Source of the DNA: Flavobacterium frigidimaris
GTDB taxonomy: Bacteria; Bacteroidota; Bacteroidia; Flavobacteriales; Flavobacteriaceae
Length of the DNA: 64,000 bases
Direction of reading: 5' to 3'
NCBI GenBank assembly: GCA_900129595.1
Contig: FQWG01000004.1
Span: 328,800 to 392,799, forward strand
Below are positions 34,903 to 44,193 of the stretch, piece by piece. The translations under genes were made by a program, and so were the position numbers. The number at the start of each line of letters is the position of its first letter. Position 1 is the stretch's first letter. The notes under the pieces are model-generated. The model searched no databases and was not told the origin of the DNA. It worked only from the letters and a program-made list of their open reading frames with translations.

Positions 34903-35330
34903 TTCGCTAAAACAGTTTTCATTTGTCCGTTAGCAATTTCTTCATTATTCAGATATGTTACAATATCAACCAGTGTAATTCCGGCAAATTCCTGTAAAAT
35001 TGTTACCGTTGATTGAATGGTATCATTAATTTTCGGCAATTTTTTAATCGCAATTTCTTTAATAGAACCAATATATCCCGTTGGGGCTATTTCGTTTTTT
35101 AAGAAAAATTGATATCCTGTATGCAAAGCTACAGATTGCGCCATATGTTCTATTAAACCTGCTTCCAGAAAAGTATCATTGTCAAAGAAAATATTATCAT
35201 TTTGAATCTTAAACCCGGAAACCAATGAAGTTTCGGTATACGAATACATTTGATCGACCATAACAAAAGGGAATTTTTGCGGCAATAAATTTTCGACAGC
35301 CTCTTTTTCTAAAAGTAAAGTTGTTTCCAT
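34899..35330 (-). CDS. Second ApeP-like hot-dog protein
   Basis: 143 residues from the ATG at 35330, which overlaps the darB stop by one base (TAATG); a TTG at 35336 is possible but less likely. It is a paralogue of the next gene: LLPQKFPFVMVD at the front, then NDTFLEAGLIEHMAQ with Glu61 at the FabZ acid position and no HFPG His. Two such proteins in tandem could make pairs with the His-bearing partner for different chain lengths, or one may serve the resorcinol branch. Confidence 0.8.
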   Translation of the reverse strand: METTLLLEKEAVENLLPQKFPFVMVDQMYSYTETSLVSGFKIQNDNIFFDNDTFLEAGLIEHMAQSVALHTGYQFFLKNEIAPTGYIGSIKEIAIKKLPKINDTIQSTVTILQEFAGITLVDIVTYLNNEEIANGQMKTVLAK

Positions 35331-36463
35331 TAGCAAACTGTTAAATACGCATAAGCAAAAGAGAATCTTCCACTTTCAGGAACTGATAAAAGGATACGAT
35401 CTCCTTTTTTTAAATTTCCTGAATTCATCAGTTCTTCTACAGCCAAATAGATAGAGGCAGAGCCTACATTTCCTACTCTCGAAAGGTTCATGAACCATTT
35501 TTCATCAGCCATTCCGATTCCTTTTTCAGTTAATCCTTTCTTTAAACCTTCAACAAAAAAGTTAGAAGAAACGTGTGGAATAAAATAATCGACCTGATCT
35601 GCTGTAATATTATTTTTAGACATGGCATCGCTCATACTTTCAGCTCCTTTAGAAAGTATAAATTCATCCAGTAATTTTACATCTTGTTTAATGGCAAAAA
35701 CCGATTGGTTTAACCATTGCTCGGGAGGATAATCACTCCACGCTTTAATTTCGCCATTTTCTAATTTATCTCCTCCGGCATACATACAGGTTTCTAATTC
35801 GTACGCATACGAAAAAGCTTCCATCCATTCGATTTTTAGAGAAATAGGGCCACTTGGTTTATTTTCTAATAAAAAAGCACCGGCACCGTCAGATAACATC
35901 CAACGTAAAAAATCTTTTTTGAAGGCAATTATAGGCTGCTCTTCAAGACTTTTTAGATTGGCTGCTTCATGATTGTACATTTGAGCATTCAGCCAGGTTG
36001 AAACTCTTTCTGAGCCTGTGCAAATTGCATTTTTAGAGTTTCCTGATCTTACAGAAAGGAAACCAAATTTTAAAGAATTCATTCCGGCACAACAAACACC
36101 AGTTGACGAATTTAATTCTACCGATTTGTTTTTTAATAAACCATGAACCATCGCAGCGTGCGAAGGCAGGAAAATATCAGGTGTTGAGGTTCCGCATGAA
36201 AGCACTTCAAGATCTTGTGCTGTAAAATTTTCATCAAATAATTGTACAACAGCATTTCGGGTTAATTCAGCATTGTTATGTGTGCTTTTTCCCGTTTTAT
36301 CTATGGCGTAATAACGACTTGTAATTTTATTATTGCGCAAAATAATGCGTCTTGCTTTAGAGGCAGCATCATTAATGAGTCCTAAATAATCTTCCATTTC
36401 TTCATTAGAAACAGGCTCATTTGGCAAATACTTTGCGGCTTTGGTAATATATACTTCAAACAT
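35330..36463 (-). CDS. darB: Beta-ketoacyl-ACP synthase III, DarB-like
   Basis: 377 residues of the KAS III fold. The active Cys is in TGVCCAGMNS (Cys125), with FIPHVSSNFF for the His and GNVGSASIYLA for the Asn. DarB condenses two fatty acyl-derived substrates toward the dialkylresorcinol part of flexirubin. It directly follows the darA-like gene (16 bases), the standard pairing for this pathway. Functional assignment rests on that pairing and on motifs. Confidence 0.88.
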   Translation of the reverse strand: MFEVYITKAAKYLPNEPVSNEEMEDYLGLINDAASKARRIILRNNKITSRYYAIDKTGKSTHNNAELTRNAVVQLFDENFTAQDLEVLSCGTSTPDIFLPSHAAMVHGLLKNKSVELNSSTGVCCAGMNSLKFGFLSVRSGNSKNAICTGSERVSTWLNAQMYNHEAANLKSLEEQPIIAFKKDFLRWMLSDGAGAFLLENKPSGPISLKIEWMEAFSYAYELETCMYAGGDKLENGEIKAWSDYPPEQWLNQSVFAIKQDVKLLDEFILSKGAESMSDAMSKNNITADQVDYFIPHVSSNFFVEGLKKGLTEKGIGMADEKWFMNLSRVGNVGSASIYLAVEELMNSGNLKKGDRILLSVPESGRFSFAYAYLTVC

Positions 36464-36479
36464 AATCTAATTTCGTCTT

Positions 36480-37382
36480 CTAAACTCCTTGATAATATTG
36501 AGTTTCTTTTTTTATGGTTTTTAACTTAAAAGGGTAGGTAATAAGGTGCAATATATATACTATTGGTGAGATTAACCATATTGCGAGGAATAAATAAACA
36601 TTAAATACTTTAAGAAGCTGTTTTCTGTTTTTTTGGTGCTTATATATCAGATTAGACCATTTATTGAAAATTTTATTCGCGGTTTTATCCACCGTAACTA
36701 AATACGGGCTAATTTTTACTGCGTCAATGGCTAATAATTTTGGCTGTAAATCTTCTAATTTACCTTCGTTTAATGCGGAAACAATGACATTTCCAAATTT
36801 ATCCGACTCCTGAATGTCTTTGTCTGAAACTCCCGGTAACGGAAGAATTCCCAAATATTTTTTCTTTACTCCGGAGAACATCCATTCTACTATTGTGATA
36901 ACGCTGATTAAATTTCCAACGCGATCTACCAAAGCAATATTCCCTACTAATTGAGCATTGGCTTCTTTTAGTAAAGTTTTGATTTTTTCCTGTGCCATAA
37001 TCCACATATTACGAGAACCGCTTATGGTGACAACAGGCGTATTGTTCAGGATTTTTTTTGCATCGTCGCTTTTTAAAAATGAATTGACAGGAATCGAAGG
37101 CGACAAATACCACACCTGATAATGGAAAAGTATTAAGTCGAATTTCGCGTTTAAAATCTCTTCAGGAACAGGTTTTAATGCTGTAGGTATTTGAAGAAAT
37201 GATTCAGGAAAGGCGTCAAAAAAAGAACTCTTATCCCATGGAAAGGGAAAAGGTTTCTGTAATTGTATTTCATGAAACGTTACATTTATTGCTTCTGAAT
37301 TCAGGATAGGTTTTGCGATATTTCGCGCAATCTCTTCTAATTGTCCGGATTGAGAATAATAAATAACAAGAACATTTTTCAT
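36480..37382 (-). CDS. darA: DarA-like dialkylresorcinol enzyme (flavodoxin-like)
   Basis: 300 residues. The N-terminus is a flavodoxin-type nucleotide site (VLVIYYSQSGQLEEIARNIA), followed by LILFHYQVWYLSP and TISGSRNMWIMAQ as in flavodoxin-like DarA proteins; a hydrophobic segment at about 265-290 should tether it to the membrane. Together with DarB it forms the dialkylresorcinol ring. The exact reaction is not visible in the sequence; a flavin-bound redox or cyclisation step is likely. Confidence 0.85.
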   Translation of the reverse strand: MKNVLVIYYSQSGQLEEIARNIAKPILNSEAINVTFHEIQLQKPFPFPWDKSSFFDAFPESFLQIPTALKPVPEEILNAKFDLILFHYQVWYLSPSIPVNSFLKSDDAKKILNNTPVVTISGSRNMWIMAQEKIKTLLKEANAQLVGNIALVDRVGNLISVITIVEWMFSGVKKKYLGILPLPGVSDKDIQESDKFGNVIVSALNEGKLEDLQPKLLAIDAVKISPYLVTVDKTANKIFNKWSNLIYKHQKNRKQLLKVFNVYLFLAIWLISPIVYILHLITYPFKLKTIKKETQYYQGV

Positions 37383-37426
37383 TTGGTTTGATGGCTTTGG
37401 TGGTTGCGCAAAAATAAGTATTTTTT

Positions 37427-39067
37427 TTAAACGAATTTCCTTATTTTATCTGTTCGTTTGGTATGTACCCAATCCGGCCATGTCGAAACATCTTCGGCAT
37501 CGTAAATTCGGATTTTCTGGTTGTTATCTTCTATTAATAAATCATCAGATGTGCATCCCAAAATGGCCGCCGCAGCTGCCACGCCTGAGTATGTCGCGCC
37601 AGCAACACCATGAGACAGCGTACAGGCACCGCAAAGGAATAGGTTTTCGATTTCGGTTTTGTTTTTATACGAGAAAGGGCCTACCTGATTCAATGTTTTT
37701 TCGGTTCCGTAAACATTGCCTTTGGTTGAGTTAATATAGAATTCATTGGTTTTAGGAGTTCCTAATTCTGCCTGAATAATATGTTGTTTTGCGTTTGGAA
37801 TTATTTTTTCGACATTATTCATCAGTTTATTGATGATTTTTTCTTTGAAAATTTTATACTCTTCAGTGTGATAATCGTCTAAACCATTAAAATCTTTTAA
37901 GTGATCATAATTCACATACGTTACAATTTCAAAATTATGATAACGTCCGTTGAAGCTTGCCGGATCTTTGAGTGTGGTGCAACTGATAAATACCGAAGGA
38001 AATGAATCTCCGGAATCAATGGTGTTGCTCATTAAATGTTCAAAGTTGGCATCGTCATTTTCATCTTTCATCATCCAAAAATTTCCGGAATCTATATTAT
38101 ATAAGGTAACATCAATGTCAAGTGTAAGGAATAAAATCAAAGAAGTAACCGAATATTTTGTCTTGTCGAGTTTTTTAAGAAGTGATTTACTGAGGTGTTC
38201 TTTGTCAATTAAATTGAGATAAGTAATAGAAGGATCTGCGTTTGAAACAATGTTTTTAGCTCTTATTTCTTCGCCATTTTTAAGCTGGATACCAATTGCT
38301 TTTTTATTTTCGATGATGATTTTACGAACGTTTTGTTTTACGCGAATTTCTCCGTGATGTCTTTTTACACCATTTGTCATGGCTTTTACAATTCCGCCTC
38401 CGCCACCCATTGGATAAAAACCGCCATCAAAATAATGACTCATTACAGAACAATGTACCGGAAAGCAAGCCCGGCTTGGTGGAAGTCCGTGATCGCCACA
38501 TTGAATATTCAGTACCGCTTTTAGTTTCGGATCCTTGACGTGCCAGCCAATTACTTTTTTTAAAGGAAACAAAGCAAATTTCCCAAAATGTTTGGTGCGA
38601 AACGGAACGGTAATGTTTTGCCAGAAACCTTTCAGTTTTGGAATTAACTGCAATTCATAACTCACTTTTTCAACCAATGAAAGATATTCTTTGATGTTTT
38701 TTTCTTCGTGTGGAAAATGTGCAGAGAGTTTTTCTTTTAGATTTTCGACTCCTGCAGGAAGATCGAAAGTTTCCTCTCCAATCAGACAATGTTCGTAAGC
38801 ATTGGTGTTCATTCGAAAAAAAACCATGTCGTTGGCAATTCCCAAACCTCTGTACAATTCATTGGTAGACTGTCCTTCTTCTAATTGTCCTACGTAATGT
38901 ACACCCGGACTAAAACGTTGTCCTTTTAAAGTAAAACTATGACTCCAGCCACCGGGAACATAATGTTGTTCGAGTACCAAAACTTTTTGTCCGGCTCTTG
39001 CAAGACAAATTGCCGTTGATAATCCGCCAACTCCGGAACCAATAATAATGGTGTCAAATTCCTGCAT
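37427..39067 (-). CDS. Phytoene desaturase / CrtISO-like FAD oxidoreductase (second)
   Basis: 546 residues with the FAD motif GSGVGGLSTAICLARAG, then EQHYVPGGWSHSFTLKG and SPGVHYVGQLEEG, and the C-terminal NLFLCGACTLSHGVAGATYSG. It is a distant paralogue of 16115-17635; the family isomerises or desaturates polyenes. Having two suggests separate steps or substrates. It heads the darA-darB segment and is preceded by a 550-base repeat-filled gap, so it may have its own promoter. Confidence 0.85.
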   Translation of the reverse strand: MQEFDTIIIGSGVGGLSTAICLARAGQKVLVLEQHYVPGGWSHSFTLKGQRFSPGVHYVGQLEEGQSTNELYRGLGIANDMVFFRMNTNAYEHCLIGEETFDLPAGVENLKEKLSAHFPHEEKNIKEYLSLVEKVSYELQLIPKLKGFWQNITVPFRTKHFGKFALFPLKKVIGWHVKDPKLKAVLNIQCGDHGLPPSRACFPVHCSVMSHYFDGGFYPMGGGGGIVKAMTNGVKRHHGEIRVKQNVRKIIIENKKAIGIQLKNGEEIRAKNIVSNADPSITYLNLIDKEHLSKSLLKKLDKTKYSVTSLILFLTLDIDVTLYNIDSGNFWMMKDENDDANFEHLMSNTIDSGDSFPSVFISCTTLKDPASFNGRYHNFEIVTYVNYDHLKDFNGLDDYHTEEYKIFKEKIINKLMNNVEKIIPNAKQHIIQAELGTPKTNEFYINSTKGNVYGTEKTLNQVGPFSYKNKTEIENLFLCGACTLSHGVAGATYSGVAAAAAILGCTSDDLLIEDNNQKIRIYDAEDVSTWPDWVHTKRTDKIRKFV

Positions 39068-39180
39068 ACTTTACTTTAAGAATTGAAAAGTATAAAAGAA
39101 CGATTTTTAATTAAATAATTTTTACGCTTTGACGGAATTTGTAAAAAAACTTAAAAGTATATTCTTTGTTAATTTTTTTT

Positions 39181-39570
39181 CACGCAGATTTTAAAAGATT
39201 TGAGCAGATTTCTATTTTTTATTGGAGTGTTTTTGATTTACAATAAATAGATTTGGAACAGTATAATTTATTCGTAAGACTATGTGATAAAATCTTGATT
39301 TTTTAGAACTATCTCAAACGGAGCATACAATCTATGTTTCTATGTGCTAAATTTTTTTTTCACGCAGATTTTAAAAGATTTGAGCAGATTTCTATTTTTT
39401 ATTGGAGTGTTTTTGATTTGCAATAAATAGATTTAGAACAATATAGCTTATTCGTAAGACTATGTGATAAAATCTTGATTTTTTAGAACTACCTCAAACG
39501 CAGCATACAATCTATGTTTCTATGTGTTAATTTTTTTTTTTACGCAGATTTTTATTGGAGTGGTTTTAAT
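39181..39570. repeat. 180-bp tandem direct repeat
   Basis: Two copies (39181-39360 and 39361-39540) are exactly 180 bases each and differ at about 10 positions; a third copy begins at 39541 and breaks off within some 30 bases after an internal deletion. Each copy holds phrase-like pieces (CACGCAGATTTT, ATCTATGTTTCTATGTG). No gene fits and both strands have stops. It occupies the 550-base gap 39068-39617, where I see no other feature. Confidence 0.9.
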
Positions 39571-39617
39571 TAAAAACACAAAAACACACATAGATTTAGA
39601 GAACACAAAGAGAGATT

Positions 39618-40496
39618 TTATTTTAACTTATTCCAAAAATCAAAGTAATTGAACCATTGCAGCGGGTATTTTGCCAGCATCGATTCTACGCTTTCGATAT
39701 AGGCTTTTAGTAAACCTTTTTCGTCACGATGTTTGACTATAGCTTCTCTTGCATACAAGTGATAATGCAGGTTGGGCTCTTTCATTACGTAAACAAAAAC
39801 GACTGGAACTTTTAATCTTGAAGCGATTAAAAACGGACCTGCAGGAAAGTTAGCTTCCTCTCCTAGGATTTTTTCAGAAAGTGATTTGGTGCCTTCAAAA
39901 TAGCGATCTCCGGTAAAACAAACCAGTTCGTTTTTAGAAAGCGCGGCATTGATCTCAAAAATATGAGACAAGTCATCTCTGATAATGATAAACTTAACGG
40001 TAGGTTTTTGGGTGACGCTTTCGAGATAATTCTTAATAGCAGAATGTTCGAGATCTGTAGTCACCAGATTAATCTGAAAATCAATGTCGATATCGCCCAG
40101 AAAATGTTCGGCGATTTCAAAATTTCCAATATGGGCACTGATCAAAACACCTCCTTTTTTCTCTGCCAAAAGATTTTTCAGGATTTCGATCCCGTCAAAC
40201 TCATAGGTGAATTTATTCCGCATTCCTGCCGAAATGGAAATTTTATCAATGATGGTCTGTCCAAAAGTGTAGTAACTTTTGAAAACCATTTTTTTAGATT
40301 TGAAACCTGAGTACCTGAGCCTTTCTCTGAAATAGTAAGAAATGGCTTTGTTGCTTTTTTTTAGAAATAAAAAATAGTAAGAAGCGACAAAGTAAAGTAA
40401 AACATAAGCAGCTTTAACACCCGCTTTTTTTATAAGAAAAACGAATATTCTATACCCTAAAACAGTTCCTTTTGATTTGCCATCCCATTCGCTCAT
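39618..40496 (-). CDS. LpxL/HtrB-like lipid A-type acyltransferase
   Basis: 292 residues. A single membrane segment (about 28-48) precedes the acyltransferase fold with an HIGNFEIAEHFL site (the HxxxxE motif of LpxL) and GDRYFEGTKSLS further on. It should transfer an acyl chain from an ACP to a lipid-like acceptor at the inner membrane. In this cluster it may esterify the aryl polyene acid to the dialkylresorcinol, or act on a lipid carrier; this is inference. It ends one base into the ACP gene, so acyl donor and enzyme are encoded together. Confidence 0.85.
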   Translation of the reverse strand: MSEWDGKSKGTVLGYRIFVFLIKKAGVKAAYVLLYFVASYYFLFLKKSNKAISYYFRERLRYSGFKSKKMVFKSYYTFGQTIIDKISISAGMRNKFTYEFDGIEILKNLLAEKKGGVLISAHIGNFEIAEHFLGDIDIDFQINLVTTDLEHSAIKNYLESVTQKPTVKFIIIRDDLSHIFEINAALSKNELVCFTGDRYFEGTKSLSEKILGEEANFPAGPFLIASRLKVPVVFVYVMKEPNLHYHLYAREAIVKHRDEKGLLKAYIESVESMLAKYPLQWFNYFDFWNKLK

Positions 40497-40750
40497 TAAG
40501 CAGTTTTGGCTTTTAATTTGTTTTCAATAAGATCATAAAAACTTTGAAAAGAATCAATTCCTACGAAATCTACTTCTACCAGCTTTACACCAAAGTTAGC
40601 TTCTATCGAAACTACTAAATCAACATAGTCTAAACTATCTAACCCAAGTGTGTCTTTTAAATTAGCATCTGGTTCAATATCCTCATTATCTACTTCAAAT
40701 TCATCAACTAAAAAACCATTTATTCTTGCTATAATCTCTTCTTTATTCAT
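40496..40750 (-). CDS. Acyl carrier protein (second)
   Basis: 84 residues, ACP fold, with the phosphopantetheine site at Ser39 (TLGLDSLDYVDL). It overlaps the ketosynthase gene at 40743 by 8 bases and the acyltransferase gene by one, so the three are made together; it is probably the carrier used by both. Confidence 0.95.
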   Translation of the reverse strand: MNKEEIIARINGFLVDEFEVDNEDIEPDANLKDTLGLDSLDYVDLVVSIEANFGVKLVEVDFVGIDSFQSFYDLIENKLKAKTA

Positions 40751-41978
40751 CGTTCAATTTAAACTTTTTAACCACCAACGCAGAGTTGGTTCCTCCGAAC
40801 CCGAAGGAATTGGACAAAAATATGTCAAATTTTTTGTTTAAAGTAGTTTTGACTAAATTTAATTTAGCGGCATCTTCATCAGGATTGTCCAAATTGATGT
40901 TTGGCGCAATGAAATCGTGCTGCATCATTAAGATTGAATAAATTACTTCGCTGGCTCCTGCCATCCAGCATTCATGACCGGTCATTGATTTTGTAGAACT
41001 TACGTACGGATTTTTCTCACCAAAAACTTCAAAAATAGCTTTGGCTTCATTGCCGTCTCCAACCGGAGTTGAGGTGGCATGTGCATTTATATAATCAATG
41101 TCTGTTGCTTTTAATTGGGCATCATCAAGCGCTCGTTGCATGGCTATAGACGGGCCTTCGACATTTGGGGTCGAGATGTGTCCGCCGTTCGAAGAGAATC
41201 CGTAACCTGCGACTTCGGCAATAATGGTGGCACCTCTTGCAACGGCAGATTCGTAGCTTTCGAGTATTAAAGTAGCGCCGCCGCCACTCGGAATTAATCC
41301 GTCGCGATCAGCATCAAAAGGGCGGGAAGCTTTTTGAGGTTCATTTTCTCTATTCGAAAATACACCCAAACCATCAAAACTGCTCATGGCATATTTGTTG
41401 ATTTCCTGAGCTCCTCCGGTGATGATGATATCCTGGAAACCGCTTTTTATTAGAAAATAAGCCAATCCAATAGAATGAGAACCACTTGCACAAGCGGCAC
41501 TTATGGTAAGATTGATGCCACGGAGTTTAAAAATAGTAGATAAATTCATTGTTACCGTAGAATTCATCGATTTAAAAATGGCCCCGGAACCTATTAGTGC
41601 GGTGTCTTTTTTCTCTCTCACAATATCTGTTGCGTCAATAATTGCTTTTGATACGCTATCATTTCCGTACATAATTCCTACTTCGCGATTGTCAAAAAAA
41701 GCGTCGTCGATATTCGCATTTTTCAATGCTTCGATGGTGGCCATATAAGCATATTCGGTTTCTTCACCAATACTCATACGTTGTCTTCGGGTCAATAAGT
41801 TTTTCAGATCAGCTTTTGGAACCATTCCCGTAAGGGCAGATTGAAAACCAAATTCTTTTCTTTCGGAATCAAACTGAATACCGGATTTTCCGTTGTATAA
41901 CGATTCCTTTACTTCTTCTAAAGAAGTTCCGATACAAGAATAAATTCCCATTCCAGTAATTACAACTCTCTTATTCAT
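40743..41978 (-). CDS. Beta-ketoacyl-ACP synthase (FabB/F type, third)
   Basis: 411 residues, triad complete: Cys163 (SAACASGSHS), His300 (NAHATSTPVGDG) and His335 (MTGHECWMAG). HATSTP resembles FabB more than the other two synthases here. With the adjacent ACP and ketoreductase it may form a local elongation module. It overlaps the ACP gene by 8 bases. A repeat-bearing gap of 164 bases separates it from the ketoreductase gene. Confidence 0.93.
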   Translation of the reverse strand: MNKRVVITGMGIYSCIGTSLEEVKESLYNGKSGIQFDSERKEFGFQSALTGMVPKADLKNLLTRRQRMSIGEETEYAYMATIEALKNANIDDAFFDNREVGIMYGNDSVSKAIIDATDIVREKKDTALIGSGAIFKSMNSTVTMNLSTIFKLRGINLTISAACASGSHSIGLAYFLIKSGFQDIIITGGAQEINKYAMSSFDGLGVFSNRENEPQKASRPFDADRDGLIPSGGGATLILESYESAVARGATIIAEVAGYGFSSNGGHISTPNVEGPSIAMQRALDDAQLKATDIDYINAHATSTPVGDGNEAKAIFEVFGEKNPYVSSTKSMTGHECWMAGASEVIYSILMMQHDFIAPNINLDNPDEDAAKLNLVKTTLNKKFDIFLSNSFGFGGTNSALVVKKFKLNDE

Positions 41979-42021
41979 CGTCTTTTAAAGTAATTTATTT
42001 AAAGTGTAATTTTTTTAATCT

Positions 42022-42097
42022 CGCAAAGGCGCAGAGTCGCAAAGTTCTTCTTTTTAAATCTTTTTTTAATAAAACATTGTGAATCTGCGTCTTTGCT
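42022..42097. repeat. Intergenic inverted repeat, CGCAAAG family
   Basis: GCAAAGGCGCAGAGTCGC at about 42023-42040 and its approximate complement at 42081-42097 (GTGAATCTGCGTCTTTGCT) can pair. The same phrase family makes a hairpin at 63251-63315. Confidence 0.7.
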
Positions 42098-42142
42098 AAC
42101 AATTTTAAAAAACTTAAAATAGTCTCGTAAACTTAGGAACTA

Positions 42143-42874
42143 TTAAGAATATATTCCTCCGTTTATATTGATAATTTCTCCTGTAATGTAGCTCGATTTT
42201 TTAGAAATCAAAAAGCTTACCAAATCTGCTACTTCTTCGGCTTCGCCAAAACGATTTACCGGAATTAGTTTTAGTAATTCTTTTTCATCTAACTGACTTG
42301 TCATATCGGTTTTTATAAAACCCGGTGCAACAGCATTTACAGTAATATTTCGTTTCGCAACTTCCTGTGCTAATGCTTTTGTAGCAGCAACAATTGCGCC
42401 TTTTGCTGCGGAATAGTTGGTTTGTCCTGCGGTTCCTTTTACACCAGAAACCGAAACCATGTTTACGATTCGGCCATATTTATTGCGCAGCATTTTTTGA
42501 ATGAAAAATTGCGTCACATTGAAAAAACCGTTCAGACTTGTATTCACAACACCGTTCCAGTCTTCGGGAGTCATCCACATAAAAAGACCATCTTTTGTAA
42601 TTCCGGCGTTGTTTACAATTGCTTCTACAATCGCTTCAGGATTTGCTTCCTGCCATTGTGTTAATGTTTTTTGTACTTCTTCGAAATTAGAAACATCAAA
42701 ACCTAAGATTTCTCCGGTTGCTCCTAATTTTTGAATTTCCTGAAGTGTTGCTTCGGCAGCTGTTTTATTGGAGTGATAGTTTATCAGAATGTGATAATTG
42801 GCATCAACGGCTAATTTTTTACAGATAGCACTTCCAATTCCTCTTGAACCGCCTGTTACTAATACACATTTCAT
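42143..42874 (-). CDS. 3-oxoacyl-ACP reductase (SDR, FabG-like)
   Basis: 243 residues, classic short-chain dehydrogenase. The NADPH site is TGGSRGIG (7-14), NNAG follows, and the Ser-Tyr-Lys triad is in MVSVSGVKG and NYSAAKGA. PGFIKTDMT is the usual substrate loop. It reduces the 3-oxo group after each condensation in polyene synthesis, like ApeQ. It lies 29 bases downstream of the WG-repeat gene. Confidence 0.92.
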   Translation of the reverse strand: MKCVLVTGGSRGIGSAICKKLAVDANYHILINYHSNKTAAEATLQEIQKLGATGEILGFDVSNFEEVQKTLTQWQEANPEAIVEAIVNNAGITKDGLFMWMTPEDWNGVVNTSLNGFFNVTQFFIQKMLRNKYGRIVNMVSVSGVKGTAGQTNYSAAKGAIVAATKALAQEVAKRNITVNAVAPGFIKTDMTSQLDEKELLKLIPVNRFGEAEEVADLVSFLISKKSSYITGEIININGGIYS

Positions 42875-42903
42875 ATATGTTGTAGAATTTATTTTTTTTA
42901 ATG

Positions 42904-44151
42904 TTACTTCTTCTTTTTAGCTGCTGATTTTACTGCTGGCTTAGCTGTAGGTTTTGTTGCAGTCTTTGTTTCTGTTTTTTGTTTATCAGAAACGGTTTCA
43001 GTTGTAACCTTTTTTTCTATTGCTTTTTCAGTTGATTTCGAAAACAGTTCAGCGTTTTCAAACCATTCATTAGCCAATACAGTTCCGTCCGGTTTAAGAA
43101 ATCCCCATTTGCCTTCGTTTTTTACTCTTGCAAGACCATCAATAAAACCTTTGTCTTGTTGTACAAAAAGTGCAATGACGAATCCGTTTGCAGTGATGGT
43201 GTATTGAGTCGGGATAACTAATTTTCCGGATTCATTGATAAAACCCCAGTTTTTTTCTTTTACAGGAGCCAGTCCGTTTGAGCTAAAAACTTCTGCATCG
43301 CTATAGGTTGGCGGAATAATAAATTCTGCTTTTGGATTGATATACCCCCATTTAGATCCTACACAGACCGGAGCCAAATTTTTCGAGAATGCTTTTGCTT
43401 TGTCATATATAGGTAGAATCGCCCAGTTTCCTTTTAAGTCAATGAATCCAATTTTGCCGTTCTTTTTGGCATAAGTCAGATCCTGAGTTTCAAAATCCCA
43501 GATTTTTTCAGCACCATCTACCGGAATAAATTTTCCTGCACTAACGATTCCAAAAGTTTTGTCTTTTCTTGCCCAGGCTGTGTTTTTAGAGTAGTTTCCT
43601 ATTTCGGCATAAGAAGGTTCTATCACTTCTTTTCCTTCAGTATTGATGATTCCCCAATTTTTGTTCAGTTCAACTCTTGCAAAACCATTTTCAAAAGATT
43701 TAATCTGATCGTATTTTGGTTCCAGGACAACGGCCATTTTTGAATTGATTAATCCAACTTTGGTATTTTGTCTGATAAAAGCAACCCCATTATTAAAATC
43801 AAATAATTTATCAGAGAAAGGTGCTTTCTGAATTTCTCCTTTAGTATCAATATAAACCCAGTCCTTATCTTTTTTTACAATTGCAATTCCGCTGTTAAAA
43901 TCTTTCGCGTCACTAAACGTTGCCGGAATTACCCAGGTTCCTTTAGTATCTATAAAACCCCATTTTCCTCCGTTTTCTACGGCAGCTAAACCATCAGAAA
44001 AACTTTTGGCTAATTTGTATTGAGGTTCAATCTTAAAGTTTCCATCTTTAGAAATATATCCAATTTTGCCATTTTTTTTAACCAAAGCCAGTTCCTGACT
44101 ATTAACAAATTGAATAAATAATACGAATAAAAAAATAAGTGGTTTTTTCAT
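42904..44151 (-). CDS. Exported WG-repeat protein
   Basis: 415 residues from the ATG at 44151; an in-frame TTG at 44166 lies before the signal peptide and is unlikely. After the export signal (ending FVNSQ) come about eleven WG beta-hairpin repeats (KWGFIDTKGTWVIP, NWGIINTEGKEVIEP and similar), then a Lys/Thr/Ala-rich tail (about 375-415). WG proteins are thought to be binding or scaffold proteins. It sits between ammonia-lyase and ketoreductase genes and belongs to the cluster by position only; its role is unknown. Confidence 0.85.
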   Translation of the reverse strand: MKKPLIFLFVLFIQFVNSQELALVKKNGKIGYISKDGNFKIEPQYKLAKSFSDGLAAVENGGKWGFIDTKGTWVIPATFSDAKDFNSGIAIVKKDKDWVYIDTKGEIQKAPFSDKLFDFNNGVAFIRQNTKVGLINSKMAVVLEPKYDQIKSFENGFARVELNKNWGIINTEGKEVIEPSYAEIGNYSKNTAWARKDKTFGIVSAGKFIPVDGAEKIWDFETQDLTYAKKNGKIGFIDLKGNWAILPIYDKAKAFSKNLAPVCVGSKWGYINPKAEFIIPPTYSDAEVFSSNGLAPVKEKNWGFINESGKLVIPTQYTITANGFVIALFVQQDKGFIDGLARVKNEGKWGFLKPDGTVLANEWFENAELFSKSTEKAIEKKVTTETVSDKQKTETKTATKPTAKPAVKSAAKKKK

Positions 44152-44193
44152 GATTTTAAGGTTCAATATTAATAATGTGAAAAAAGGTATTTC

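Noticed and set aside
39181..39570. Possible CRISPR array
   Set aside because: The unit is 180 bases with no short repeat/unique spacer alternation and no cas genes nearby; it is a tandem duplication.
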